A stretch of 36,096 nucleotides of DNA from Streptomyces brasiliensis (GTDB taxonomy: Bacteria > Actinomycetota > Actinomycetes > Streptomycetales > Streptomycetaceae), in assembly GCF_014647875.1 (NCBI RefSeq), contig NZ_BMQA01000062.1, positions 1-36,096 on the forward strand, in the 5' to 3' direction. The notes under the pieces are model-generated. The model had not been told where the DNA came from. It saw nothing but the letters and a program-made list of their open reading frames with translations, and ran no database searches. The translations under genes and the position numbers were made by a program. Positions 24,382-33,274 of the stretch are shown here, in pieces; the stretch's first letter is position 1; each line of letters starts with the position of its first letter.

Positions 24382-24569
24382 TGCGCTGGTGAGGATCTCT
24401 CCGGAGTGTTGTCACGGGCGACGTCGCAGGAGCCCGTGGCCGAGCCCGCCCAACGGGTCAGGCCGGTGGGTGCCGACAGTCCTGTCACCTGTGCTGAGCT
24501 GCGGCTTCAGGGTTACGATGTGATCACTTCGAGGGTGTTCGCAAGCCCGTCGGCGCTCGCTTGGAAAGC

Positions 24570-24800
24570 GTGACGTTCCGTCTGGTCTACCGATTCGGCT
24601 GCCTCCTGCTCGGCTGGCTGCGCCTGCTGGCTCCCTCCTCCGCGGCCAAGGATGTCGAGATACCGGTGCTCGGGCACCAGCTGGCCGTCCTGCAGCGCAG
24701 CAGTCCCAAGCCAGCCTTCACCCGCGGGGACCGCGCCGTGCTCGCCGTCCTGCTCCGATTGCTGAGCAAGCGTCACCGTTCATCGTTGAAGCTGCTGGTG
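24570..24800 (+). pseudogene. Transposase N-terminal fragment
   Basis: From the GTG at 24570 the frame reads VTFRLVYRFGCLLLGWLRLL, then SSAAKDVEIPVLGHQLAVLQ and DRAVLAVLLRLLSKRHRSSL, ending in KLLV. This is the N-terminal helical region of an integrase-core transposase; homology ends at about 24800, where the catalytic domain should begin. The frame continues to 25013 without recognisable similarity. Confidence 0.75.
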
Positions 24801-25054
24801 GGCGGTTACGTCGGGCACACGCCGTTGCTCTACTCCGAGTTCGACCCGGGCCGGGCCGTCGCTCACCTGACCGTCCAGACACAGGCGATGGACTGGCCGC
24901 CCACCAGTTTCGGGCCTTCGACCTGGATGGCCTCACCGAAGAACTGCGCCCGAACCCGGAGGTGCTGCCGGAGAGCTGCCAGCAAGCCCGAACGTCAACC
25001 GGGCGGCCACTGATGCAGGCACCTGTGAAGCGGCAGGCTGGTTCAGTTCAGGCG
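24801..25054. other. Gap between IS fragment and mftG
   Basis: About 250 bases. One plus-strand frame has a protein-like piece (HQFRAFDLDGLTEELRPNPE, around 24899-24958), with no start, and I do not recognise it. No terminator hairpin was identified for mftG. Confidence 0.35.
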
Positions 25055-26623
25055 TCACCGACGGCCGCGACGGATGGCGTCGGCGATGAGCTCGCCGATC
25101 AGGACGGCGGTCGCCGCAGGTCCTCGCTGCGGAGTGTCCGGCAGGATCGAGGTGTCGGCGATGCGTAGGGCCCGCACGCCGTGGACGCGTCCGAACTGGT
25201 CGACGGCGCCGTGTTCGGGATCGTCGGCGGGCCCCATCGGCACGGTGCCGCAGGTGTGTTGGGCGGTGCCGAGGTGTTCGTGGATCCAGTCATCCAGGGC
25301 TCGGTCGCTGTCCAGGACTTCGTGACCGGGGTCGAGCAGGCCTTGGGAGATGTCGGCGAACGCGGGGGTGTCGATCAGGGCCGCGGTGACGCGGATGACC
25401 TCGCGCAGGCGACGGAAGTCGTCGGCAGTGCTGAGGAAGTTGTAGTCGATGTCCGGTGGTGTGTCGGGGTCGGCGGACCGGATGCGCAGGCGGCCCGTCG
25501 GCCGGGGCGTCTGGGCGGACACGAGGAATGACAGGGGTGCCTCAGGAACACGCACGACACCGTTGACGAGGCCCGACATGGGGACCAGGGACTGCAGGAT
25601 TTCCAGGTCTCCCGCGGCGCCGGCTCCATCGGGAGGGCCTCCCGTGCTGGTGAGGTGGAGGCAGCCGCCGAGCCAGGAATCGGCCGGGTCGTCCAGGTCT
25701 TCGCGGGGTGTCCAGTCCAGGACGACTTGCGGGTGGTCACTGAAGTGGGCGCCGACGGCGGGGGCGTCGCGGACGACGGGTATGCCGAGTCGTTCGAGGT
25801 AGGCGCGTGGGCCGATGCCCGAGAGCTGCAGCAGATGGGGGGTGGAGAGGGCACCGGTGCTGAGCACGACGCTGTCCGCTTCGATCGTGATGCGTCGGCC
25901 GTCGTGTTCGACGACGACGCCGGTGGCGCGGCCGTCCTTGATGACGACACGACGGGCCTGGCAGCCGCCGAGGGCGGTGAGATTGGGGCGGTCGAGGACC
26001 TCGGGTGACAGGTAGCTGAGTCCGGTGTTGCGGCGCACCCCGTCGATGGCGTTGGACGGCACGGGGCCGAAGCCGGGCGGTGCCTGGTCGTTCTTGTCCG
26101 GGTCGGTGGGATAGCCGAAGTGGCGGGCGGCGTCGTGGAAGGCCAGCGCGGCCGGATGCTCGATGCGGTTGCGCCGGATCCGCATCGGCCCCTGGCCGCC
26201 GTGCAGTTCGCTCGGACCGAAGTCGAGATCGCTCTCCAGAGTGCGCAGGAACGGCAGTACTTCGTCGTAGGCCCAGGCTGGATTGCCCGCGGCGGCCCAA
26301 CGGTCGAAGTCCTCACGTCGGGCCCGTATGAAGTAGCCGCCGTTCACGGTGGTCGAGCCGCCGAGGATGCGTCCGCGCGTGACCAGCCACGGCCGCTCCG
26401 GCGTGAGACGTACCGGATGAGCCGTAGTGGCGGGATGGTTCGGCTGTGCGCCCGGAACCAGTCGGGCGTCCAGCAGCGCGGGGCCGAATCCGTCCTTGCC
26501 GCGTGGAATGGGCCCCGCGTCCAGGAGCAGCACGGTCCGGTCGGAATCCTCGGTCAGGCGCGCCGTGAGCACCGCACCGGCGGCTCCGGCGCCGACCACG
26601 ACGACATCCGGTCGGCGGCTCAC
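25055..26623 (-). CDS. mftG: Mycofactocin-associated GMC oxidoreductase MftG
   Basis: 522 residues from a GTG at 26623 (SRRPDVVVVGAGAAGAVLTA). The GMC family signatures are present: the N-terminal FAD motif, RILGGSTTVNGGYFIRARRE, SVVLSTGALSTPHLLQLSGI, and the C-terminal CGTVPMGPADDPEHGAVDQF with IADTSILPDTP. The active-site His lies in AQHTCGTVPMG. MftG is held to transfer electrons from reduced mycofactocin towards respiration. It reads away from mftA across a 434-base gap, so it is part of the locus but separately transcribed. The start lacks a strong ribosome-binding site; longer upstream reading is unlikely to be translated. Confidence 0.9.
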   Translation of the reverse strand: MSRRPDVVVVGAGAAGAVLTARLTEDSDRTVLLLDAGPIPRGKDGFGPALLDARLVPGAQPNHPATTAHPVRLTPERPWLVTRGRILGGSTTVNGGYFIRARREDFDRWAAAGNPAWAYDEVLPFLRTLESDLDFGPSELHGGQGPMRIRRNRIEHPAALAFHDAARHFGYPTDPDKNDQAPPGFGPVPSNAIDGVRRNTGLSYLSPEVLDRPNLTALGGCQARRVVIKDGRATGVVVEHDGRRITIEADSVVLSTGALSTPHLLQLSGIGPRAYLERLGIPVVRDAPAVGAHFSDHPQVVLDWTPREDLDDPADSWLGGCLHLTSTGGPPDGAGAAGDLEILQSLVPMSGLVNGVVRVPEAPLSFLVSAQTPRPTGRLRIRSADPDTPPDIDYNFLSTADDFRRLREVIRVTAALIDTPAFADISQGLLDPGHEVLDSDRALDDWIHEHLGTAQHTCGTVPMGPADDPEHGAVDQFGRVHGVRALRIADTSILPDTPQRGPAATAVLIGELIADAIRRGRR

Positions 26624-27057
26624 GAAAGCCGTGCCGCGGCGATGCGAAAGGGGAGACGGAACCGTTCCATGGGCACGGGATCTTAAGCCGTCTCCGGCTG
26701 TGGAGCGCAAGCCCCGTGATCGTCGCGGGACGGGCTCCAATGGCTGTCGCTGCAAGGGCATCGCTCGGCTTGCGAAGTTCGGAGGGACCGGCCGGGTGGT
26801 GTGCACGGAGTCCTCGCCGTGGTCCGCGAAATTGTTACCGCCAGACACCTTTTCTTTTGACACCCCATGCCAATATTCTCGCCGGTATCTGAACGACGGG
26901 GCCGGCGATGCTCCTGACCCCGGGTGCGCTCGGCTGTCCTGCCTGAAGTCCGTTCCACGCGCACGGATCGCGCGCACAGGTGGCCGCAGTCACTTCCATA
27001 CATGCACCCCAAGGCCGGCATCCACCCGCACACTTCTGTTTTCCGAGGGAGAACCGC
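26624..27057. promoter_or_regulatory. mftG/mftA divergent intergenic region
   Basis: 434 bases without a gene. It includes a conspicuous low-GC island at about 26828-26880 (GTTACC, then TTTTCTTTTGACACCCC, then CAATATTC). TTGACA at 26857-26862 matches a -35 box, but the nearest TATTCT is only 11 bases on, so no standard promoter can be assigned. As the only large gap in the locus it is the expected site of mft promoters and of the MftR operator. Confidence 0.5.
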
Positions 27058-27186
27058 GTGAACGAGTTCAACTCCGCCGAGGCCGAGCAGAACCAAGCCG
27101 ACGAGATCACGTCGTCCGATGGGCTCTTCGAGGGCGATGCCCTGATCGAGGAGGTCTCGATCGATGGCATGTGCGGCGTCTACTAG
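27058..27186 (+). CDS. mftA: Mycofactocin precursor peptide MftA
   Basis: 42 residues from the GTG at 27058, which follows GAGGGAG by 7 bases; a longer in-frame start has no such site. The acidic leader (about 1-32) is the recognition part, and the C-terminus SIDGMCGVY is the invariant mycofactocin core. MftC, with MftB, oxidatively decarboxylates the last Tyr and crosslinks it to the preceding Val. MftE then releases this unit, which becomes the redox cofactor. The stop at 27184-27186 is 10 bases before mftB. Confidence 0.96.
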   Translation: MNEFNSAEAEQNQADEITSSDGLFEGDALIEEVSIDGMCGVY

Positions 27187-27196
27187 GCCCGCGCAC

Positions 27197-27475
27197 ATGG
27201 CCACTTTGAACCTGGACCGTGCCTGGGACCTGCACCCGCAGGTCTCGGTACGGCCGGAACCCTTCGGCGCGCTCCTGTACCACTTCGGTACCCGCAAACT
27301 CTCCTTCCTCAAGGACCGCAGGCTGCTCGCGGTCGTCCAGGCGCTGGCGACGGCGCCCACCGCGCGAGCGGCCTGCCTGGCCGCCGGTATCGACGACCGC
27401 GACGTACCGCGGTACGCGCAGGCCCTAACCGCACTCGTCCAGTCGTCGATGGTCGTCGAAAGGGCAACTCCATGA
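27197..27475 (+). CDS. mftB: Mycofactocin peptide chaperone MftB
   Basis: 92 residues, of PqqD-like size and fold: LDRAWDLHPQVSVRPEPFGA, then LLYHFGTRKLSFLKDRRLLA, then a helical tail. MftB is a RiPP recognition element that binds the MftA leader and presents the peptide to MftC. The ATG at 27197 is 10 bases after mftA, and the TGA overlaps the mftC ATG (ATGA), so the two are translationally coupled. Confidence 0.94.
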   Translation: MATLNLDRAWDLHPQVSVRPEPFGALLYHFGTRKLSFLKDRRLLAVVQALATAPTARAACLAAGIDDRDVPRYAQALTALVQSSMVVERATP

Positions 27476-28722
27476 CCACAGTTCCGCAGATGTCGAGGCC
27501 TGCGCCGGCTGCGTCGCGCCTGGTGGACCTCTTCGAGTACGGCCTTGGCGCACCGATCTGCCTGACCTGGGAACTCACCTACGCCTGCAACCTCTCCTGC
27601 ACGCACTGCCTGTCCAGCTCCGGGCGCCGCGACCCGCGCGAGCTGACCACGGCGGAGGCAAAGGCCGTCATCGACGAACTGGAGGCCATGCAGGTCTTCT
27701 ACGTCAACATTGGCGGAGGTGAGCCCACGGTCCGCCCCGACTTCTTCGAATTGCTCGATTACGCCACCGCACACCACGTCGGTGTCAAGTTCTCGACCAA
27801 TGGCGTACGGATCACACCCGAGGTCGCGAGGCGGCTGGCCGGCAACGACTACGTGGACGTGCAGATTTCGCTGGACGGGGCGACGGCCGAGGTCAACGAT
27901 GCGGTGCGCGGCCCGGGGTCGTACGACACGGCGCTGCGTGCGATGCGCAACCTGGCCGATGCCGGGATGAAGAACTTCAAGCTCTCGGTCGTGTGCACCC
28001 GGCACAACATCCCGCAGATGGACGAGTTCAAGGCCATCGCCGATCGCTACGGTGCGCAGCTTCGGCTGACCCGGCTGCGTCCCTCCGGGCGCGGCGCGGA
28101 TGTGTGGGACGAGTTGCATCCGCTGCCGCAGCAGCAGCGGCAGCTGTACGACTGGCTGGTGGCGCACGGCGACCACGTGCTCACGGGTGACTCCTTCTTC
28201 CATCTGTCGGCGTACGGGAAGGCGTTGCCGGGTCTGAACCTGTGCGGCGCCGGACGTGTCGTGTGTCTGATCGACCCGGTCGGGGATGTGTACGCATGCC
28301 CGTTCGCGATCCACGACGAGTTCCTTGCCGGGAACATCCGTCGGCCGGGCGGCTTCGCCGAGGTATGGCGGGAATCGGAACTTTTCCGGAGCCTGCGCGA
28401 ACCGCAGAGTGGTGGTGCGTGCGCCTCGTGCGCGTTCTACGACACCTGCAAGGGCGGCTGTATGGCGGCGAAGTTCTTCACCGGTCTGCCCCTGGACGGA
28501 CCCGATCCCGAATGCGTCCAGGGGCATGGCGAGCAACTGCTGGCTCGACGCCCGAAGGACAACGGCCACCTCCCGAAGCCGTCTGGTGACCACTCGCACC
28601 GCACTGAGCCCGCGCGGCGCCCCGGCACGGTGGATCTGGTGCTGACACGCCGTCCGGACCTGGACCGGCCGCCGGTCAGCGCCTGCGCCGAGGACCCACT
28701 GGCCGGCACGAGCTTCACTTAG
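27472..28722 (+). CDS. mftC: Mycofactocin maturase, radical SAM/SPASM protein MftC
   Basis: 416 residues. The radical SAM cluster motif is Cys39-x3-Cys43-x2-Cys46 in TYACNLSCTHC. GGGEPTVRPDF is the SAM-binding GGE motif. The C-terminal SPASM region has LNLCGAGRVVCLIDPVGDVY, then ACPF, and CASCAFYDTCKGGCMA for auxiliary 4Fe-4S clusters. It catalyses decarboxylation of the C-terminal Tyr of MftA and the Val-Tyr carbon-carbon crosslink. The start overlaps the mftB stop. About 60 residues beyond the SPASM domain are Pro/Arg-rich and poorly conserved in character. Confidence 0.97.
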   Translation: MTTVPQMSRPAPAASRLVDLFEYGLGAPICLTWELTYACNLSCTHCLSSSGRRDPRELTTAEAKAVIDELEAMQVFYVNIGGGEPTVRPDFFELLDYATAHHVGVKFSTNGVRITPEVARRLAGNDYVDVQISLDGATAEVNDAVRGPGSYDTALRAMRNLADAGMKNFKLSVVCTRHNIPQMDEFKAIADRYGAQLRLTRLRPSGRGADVWDELHPLPQQQRQLYDWLVAHGDHVLTGDSFFHLSAYGKALPGLNLCGAGRVVCLIDPVGDVYACPFAIHDEFLAGNIRRPGGFAEVWRESELFRSLREPQSGGACASCAFYDTCKGGCMAAKFFTGLPLDGPDPECVQGHGEQLLARRPKDNGHLPKPSGDHSHRTEPARRPGTVDLVLTRRPDLDRPPVSACAEDPLAGTSFT

Positions 28723-28802
28723 CACGCCGCGCCCTCGGCGCCGTTCAGGTCGCCGTTTTCGTCACCGCCCCTGCACACCCTTTACCGAGAAAGAGCCGCA
28801 TC

Positions 28803-30002
28803 ATGGGCCGTAATCCCTGGTTCGAGTCCGTCGCGGAGGCTCAGCGCCGCGCCAAGAAATACCTGCCGAGCACCGTTTACGGGGCGCTGGTGGCCGGCTC
28901 GGAACGGGGCCGCACCCTCGACGACAACACGGGCGCGTTCGCCGAACTCGGGTTCGCCCCGCGCGTCGTTGGGCACCATGCGCAGCGGGACCTTTCCACG
29001 ACGGTGCTCGGGGTGGAGTCCGCGTTTCCGGTGGTGATCTCGCCGACCGGTGTGCAGGCCGTCCATCCTGACGGTGAGGTGGCAGTCGCCCGCGCGGCGG
29101 CGAACCGCGGTGTGATCATGGGCCTGAGCTCCTTCGCCAGCAAGCCGGTCGAAGAGGTCGCCGAGGCCAACCCGAACACCTTCTACCAGATGTACTGGAC
29201 CGGTACCCGGGACGCCATGTCGCAGCGCATGGAACGTGCGCGGGCGGCGGGAGCCAAGGCGCTGATCGCCACGCTGGACTGGTCCTTCTCGCATGGCCGC
29301 GACTGGGGCAGCCCGGCCATCCCGGATAAGATCGACCTCAAGGCGATGGTGAGCTTGGCGCCGAACGTCCTGCCGCGCCCGCGCTGGCTGTGGACGTTCG
29401 CCAAAACCGGCCGCATCCCGGACCTGACCACGCCGAACCTTCAGCCGCCCGGCGGGAAGGCACCCACGTTCTTCGGCGCTTACGGCGAGTGGATGCAGAC
29501 GGCGCCGCCCACGTGGGACGACGTCAAGTGGATGCGCGAGGAGTGGGGCGGCCCGTTCCTGCTCAAAGGCGTGTCCCGGGTCGACGACGCCAAGCGGGCC
29601 GTCGACGTCGGCGTGTCCGGCATATCGGTGTCGAACCACGGGGGCAACAACCTGGACACCACGCCCGCGTCCATCAGGCTGCTGCCCTCCATCGTCGAGG
29701 CGGTCGGCGACGAGATCGAGGTCCTCCTCGACGGCGGTGTCCGCCGCGGCGGCGACGTGGCAAAGGCACTTGCCCTGGGCGCCCGTGCGGTCCTGATCGG
29801 CCGCGCCTACCTGTGGGGGCTGGCCGCGGGCGGGCAGGCGGGCGTGGAGAACGTCCTGGACATCCTGCGCGGCGGACTCGACTCCGCCGTACTCGGCCTC
29901 GGGCACTCCTCGGTCCACGAATTGTCGCCGGACGACCTTTTCGTCCCGGACGGCTTCACGCTTACGGCCAGGGCTCCGCGCACCGTCGGCCCAGTGGGCT
30001 GA
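28803..30002 (+). CDS. mftD: Mycofactocin biosynthesis FMN-dependent dehydrogenase MftD
   Basis: 399 residues of the FMN alpha-hydroxy-acid dehydrogenase (lactate/glycolate oxidase) fold. The barrel signatures VVISPTGVQAVHPDGEVAVA, LLKGVSRVDDAKRAVDVGVS, SVSNHGGNNLDTTP (active-site His near residue 279) and VLLDGGVRRGGDVAKAL are clear. The usual SNHGGRQLD is SNHGGNNLD, as is typical for MftD. It oxidatively deaminates the freed cyclic dipeptide to give premycofactocin. The ATG lies 80 bases after mftC, the widest gap in the mftA-F run. Confidence 0.95.
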   Translation: MGRNPWFESVAEAQRRAKKYLPSTVYGALVAGSERGRTLDDNTGAFAELGFAPRVVGHHAQRDLSTTVLGVESAFPVVISPTGVQAVHPDGEVAVARAAANRGVIMGLSSFASKPVEEVAEANPNTFYQMYWTGTRDAMSQRMERARAAGAKALIATLDWSFSHGRDWGSPAIPDKIDLKAMVSLAPNVLPRPRWLWTFAKTGRIPDLTTPNLQPPGGKAPTFFGAYGEWMQTAPPTWDDVKWMREEWGGPFLLKGVSRVDDAKRAVDVGVSGISVSNHGGNNLDTTPASIRLLPSIVEAVGDEIEVLLDGGVRRGGDVAKALALGARAVLIGRAYLWGLAAGGQAGVENVLDILRGGLDSAVLGLGHSSVHELSPDDLFVPDGFTLTARAPRTVGPVG

Positions 30003-30004
30003 CA

Positions 30005-30832
30005 GTGCCGTCGCACCGGAAACCACCGGGGACATCAGGGGACTTGGCACGCTCGGTGTGGCCGTCCGTCCCAGCGGACGCGCTGGTGCTGGTCCCCGTC
30101 GGCTCGACCGAACAACACGGGCCGCACCTGCCGTTGAACACCGACAGCGTCATCGCCCAGTCCGTGGCGCAGGCGGCGGCGGAACGGCTGGCGGCCGGCC
30201 GACCCGACCGCCCCGTGCTGACGGCGCCGACCATCGCCTACGGCGCCAGCGGCGAGCACCGGGACTTCCCGGGGACGGTCTCCATCGGGCACGACGCGTT
30301 GCACGTCGTCCTGGTGGAGACCGTGCGATCCCTGTCGCTGTGGGCAGGCCGCATCGTCTTCGTCAACGGCCACGGCGGGAACGTACCCACGCTGGGCTCC
30401 GCAGTCGGCCAACTTCGCGACGAGGGTCACGATGTAGCGTGGCTCGGCTGCGACACACCGGGCAGCGACGCGCACGCGGGCCGTGCGGAGACATCCGTGA
30501 TGCTGCACCTGGCGCCCGGTGATGTCCTTCTCCCGGAAGCGGTCGTCGGCGACACCCGTCCGCTGGCTGTCCTCATGCCGGAGCTGACGACCCGTGGCGT
30601 CCGTGCCGTTTCCCCCTCCGGAGTACTCGGAGACCCGACCGGTGCCACGGCGGAGGAGGGGCGCGCCTCGTTCGAGTCGATGGTGACCACCGCCGTACGC
30701 CGGATCGCCGCAGGCCGAGCGAACGTCCGGGGCCGGCTCACCGACCCCGCGTCCCGCAGCACTCCGCCCTGCGCCCCGGCCGCGTACACGCCCGTACCAC
30801 CCGCTCCACGCACGAAAGCCGCGCACCCATGA
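30005..30832 (+). CDS. mftE: Mycofactocin peptidase MftE (creatininase family)
   Basis: 275 residues from a GTG two bases after the mftD stop. The creatininase-fold metal ligands are seen in VPVGSTEQHGPHLPLNTDS (Glu36, His38, Asp47), NGHGGN (His123) and AHAGRAETS (Glu162). MftE cuts the crosslinked Val-Tyr unit from MftA. The stop overlaps the mftF start (ATGA). The last 35 residues are a Pro/Ala-rich tail. Confidence 0.95.
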   Translation: MPSHRKPPGTSGDLARSVWPSVPADALVLVPVGSTEQHGPHLPLNTDSVIAQSVAQAAAERLAAGRPDRPVLTAPTIAYGASGEHRDFPGTVSIGHDALHVVLVETVRSLSLWAGRIVFVNGHGGNVPTLGSAVGQLRDEGHDVAWLGCDTPGSDAHAGRAETSVMLHLAPGDVLLPEAVVGDTRPLAVLMPELTTRGVRAVSPSGVLGDPTGATAEEGRASFESMVTTAVRRIAAGRANVRGRLTDPASRSTPPCAPAAYTPVPPAPRTKAAHP

Positions 30833-32376
30833 CACTTCCCCACGGCTTCGTGGTCGCCCTCGACCGGCACACCCGCGTCCTGGACGACGGCCGGGCCCTC
30901 CTCGGTGGAAACCCGACCCGACTGATCCGGCTCAGCCCCCGAGCGCGACCGCTGCTGACCGGGCGTACGGTGCGTGTGCGGGATGCGGCAAGCGCGGTCC
31001 TCGCCGACCGCCTGCTGGAGACCGGGCTGGCCAACCCGGTCGTCCGAGCCCTGCCGCGGCACCCCGAACAGGGCTATGGCGGCGATCCGAACTGCACGTA
31101 TGTGATCCCGGTCCGCGACCGCCCCCGCGAACTCGCCCGGCTTCTGGAAAGCATCCCTCCGGGCAGCCCGGTCATCGTCGTGGACGACGCCTCACGCCGC
31201 CCCGACCTGGTCAGCGCCGTCGCCGCCCAGCACGACGCAAACTTGGTACCGCTGGCGGTGAACATGGGACCGGCGGGTGCCCGCAACGCGGGCCTACGCC
31301 TTGTCACCACCCCCTATGTGGCCTTCGTCGACTCCGACATCGTGCTGACGGCCGAAACCGTGTCCACCCTGCTGCGGCACTTCTCCGACCCCCGCGTCGC
31401 CATGGCCGTACCCAGAATCACAGGGCTGGCCACCACCGAAGCATTCGGCTGGCTCGGCCGCTACGAGAGCACCCGGTCATCCCTCGACCTCGGGGCACAT
31501 CCGGCCGCTGTCCGTCCCGGCACACCGGTCTCCTGGGCACCCAGCGCCTGCATGGTCGCGCGAGTCGACGTGCTCACCAAGAACGGCGGCTTCGACGAAC
31601 GCATGCGCGTGGGCGAAGACGTCGACCTGTGCTGGCGCCTCGTCGAAGACGGCTGGCGCATCCGGTACGAGCCATCCGTCGAAGCCGCCCACGAACACCG
31701 AGCCGACCTGGGCGACTGGTTCACCCGGAAGGCCGTCTACGGCACCGGCGCCCACCCCCTCGCCCAACGTCACCCCCGGAACATCGCCCCCGCCGTGCTC
31801 GCCCCATGGAGCACCGCACTGGCACTCGCCCTGCTCGCCCAGCGCCGCTGGTCCGTTCCCGTCGCCGGATCCATCTGGGCCCTGGCCACCGCCCGTATCG
31901 CCGGGAAGCTGAAGAACACAGACCATCCGGTCCGGCACGCGGTACGGCTCACCGCCGACGGTGCCGTGTCCGCCCTGACCCAGGGATCGGCGCTGCTGAC
32001 CCGCCACTGGTGGCCGATCACCGCCATCGGCTGCCTGGCCTCGCGCCGCATGCGCCGCGCCACAGCCCTGGCGGCGATCACCGACATCACGCTCGAATAC
32101 CGCCGCGACGCGACCCACCTCGACCCGATCCGCTACGGCATCGCCCGCCGTCTCGACGACCTCGCCTACGGGACCGGCGTCTGGATCTCCGCCCTGAAGG
32201 GACGCTCCACAGCCGCCCTGCGCCCGCGCATTGTCCTGAGCCCCAGGCCGCCGCAACTGCGGCCCGCATGGAAGGCTTTTCTCCTGGGGCGAATGGTGCA
32301 GGGGTGCGGCACCGGGCCTGATCGGACGCCGCCCACATCGGCTGGGTCCGGCTCGCGGATAGATGAAACTCGGTAA
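30829..32376 (+). CDS. mftF: Mycofactocin glycosyltransferase MftF
   Basis: 515 residues. After an N-terminal region of about 85 residues comes a GT-A fold of family 2: YVIPVRDRPRELARLLESIP, VIVVDDASRRPD, NMGPAGARNAGLR and the metal-binding FVDSD (Asp168, Asp170), then FDERMRVGEDVDLCWRLVED with the catalytic base. Hydrophobic segments follow near 325-345 and 380-400. MftF adds the beta-1,4-glucose chain to premycofactocin. Its start overlaps mftE. It is the last biosynthetic gene before a 205-base gap to the regulator. Confidence 0.95.
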   Translation: MTLPHGFVVALDRHTRVLDDGRALLGGNPTRLIRLSPRARPLLTGRTVRVRDAASAVLADRLLETGLANPVVRALPRHPEQGYGGDPNCTYVIPVRDRPRELARLLESIPPGSPVIVVDDASRRPDLVSAVAAQHDANLVPLAVNMGPAGARNAGLRLVTTPYVAFVDSDIVLTAETVSTLLRHFSDPRVAMAVPRITGLATTEAFGWLGRYESTRSSLDLGAHPAAVRPGTPVSWAPSACMVARVDVLTKNGGFDERMRVGEDVDLCWRLVEDGWRIRYEPSVEAAHEHRADLGDWFTRKAVYGTGAHPLAQRHPRNIAPAVLAPWSTALALALLAQRRWSVPVAGSIWALATARIAGKLKNTDHPVRHAVRLTADGAVSALTQGSALLTRHWWPITAIGCLASRRMRRATALAAITDITLEYRRDATHLDPIRYGIARRLDDLAYGTGVWISALKGRSTAALRPRIVLSPRPPQLRPAWKAFLLGRMVQGCGTGPDRTPPTSAGSGSRIDETR

Positions 32377-32581
32377 GCTCGCCTTGCTGGGCTTTCCTCC
32401 CGCCGGTGGCCGGAAGACCTCACCATGTCCGACTGCGGCCGCCGCGCGGCAGCTGGGACGCAGGGTGAGGCACGGGCGGTCATGTGACGCGTACGGGAGA
32501 GATCACCCATGCTGGGAGGATGGCAGCGGTTGCCGGATGCGAAGAGGCCGGGTGGAGCGTGGTCGGAGGGGAAGCGTCGGG

Positions 32582-33274
32582 ATGGTTGCGTCAAAATCGA
32601 CCATGAGAACGGGCTCACCCGGGCCGCGGATCGGACGGCCGTCCGCTACGTCGCGTGACCGGCTCGAGGGCCTCGCGTTCGAACTGTTCGCGAGCAAGGG
32701 ATTCGAGCAGACCACCATCGACGACATCGCGGCAGCCGCCGGGATCAGCCGCCGTACCTTCTTCCGGTACCACGCGTCGAAGAACGATCTGGTGTGGGGT
32801 GACTTCGGCGGCCAACTGGCGGGCCTGCGCGAACTCCTCGCCGCCTGCCCGTCGGACGTTTCGATGATGGACGCCCTGCGCGAGGCGGTGGTCTCCTTCA
32901 ACCGGTTCAACCCGGCCGACGTGCCCTGGCATCGCCGACGAATGGAACTCATCCTGCGCGTGCCGGCACTCCAGGCCGACTCCACCCTCCGGTACGCCTC
33001 CTGGCGGCACGTCGTCACTGCCTTCGTCGCTGACCGGACCGGCCAGCCGCAGGACGCGCTCCTGCCGCGTCAGATCGGATACGCCACCCTGGCCACCTGC
33101 ATCGCGGCCTACGAACAGTGGCTCGCCGACCAGAACGCTGACCTGGCCGAGCTGTTGAATACCGCCATGCGCGAACTCCAAGGCGGCTTCGGCGGCCACG
33201 AGCCCAAGAGCGGCTCCGCCGGTGGTGCATCAGTAGCCAGGTCTGGTCGTACAGGACAAGCCCCGACGTCCTGA
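32582..33274 (+). CDS. mftR: TetR-family regulator MftR
   Basis: About 230 residues. The TetR helix-turn-helix is complete: RLEGLAFELFASKGFEQTTI, then DDIAAAAGISRRTFFRYHAS and KNDLVWGDFG. The C-terminal ligand-binding part has VPWHRRRMELILRVPALQAD. GISRRTFFRYHASK and the pairing with mftF identify it as the locus regulator, which in mycobacteria binds long-chain acyl-CoA. The ATG at 32582 follows GGAGGGG; an ATG at 32603 is possible. Its position after mftF, on the same strand, differs from mycobacteria, where mftR precedes mftA. Confidence 0.88.
   Translation: MVASKSTMRTGSPGPRIGRPSATSRDRLEGLAFELFASKGFEQTTIDDIAAAAGISRRTFFRYHASKNDLVWGDFGGQLAGLRELLAACPSDVSMMDALREAVVSFNRFNPADVPWHRRRMELILRVPALQADSTLRYASWRHVVTAFVADRTGQPQDALLPRQIGYATLATCIAAYEQWLADQNADLAELLNTAMRELQGGFGGHEPKSGSAGGASVARSGRTGQAPTS

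Noticed and set aside
26857..26879. A sigma-70-type promoter for mftA made of TTGACA and TATTCT
   Set aside because: The spacing is 11 bases, far below the required 16-19, so the pair cannot act as one promoter.
26683..28725. A 680-codon open frame antisense to mftA-mftC
   Set aside because: It covers genes with unmistakable mycofactocin motifs on the other strand and has no domain of its own.
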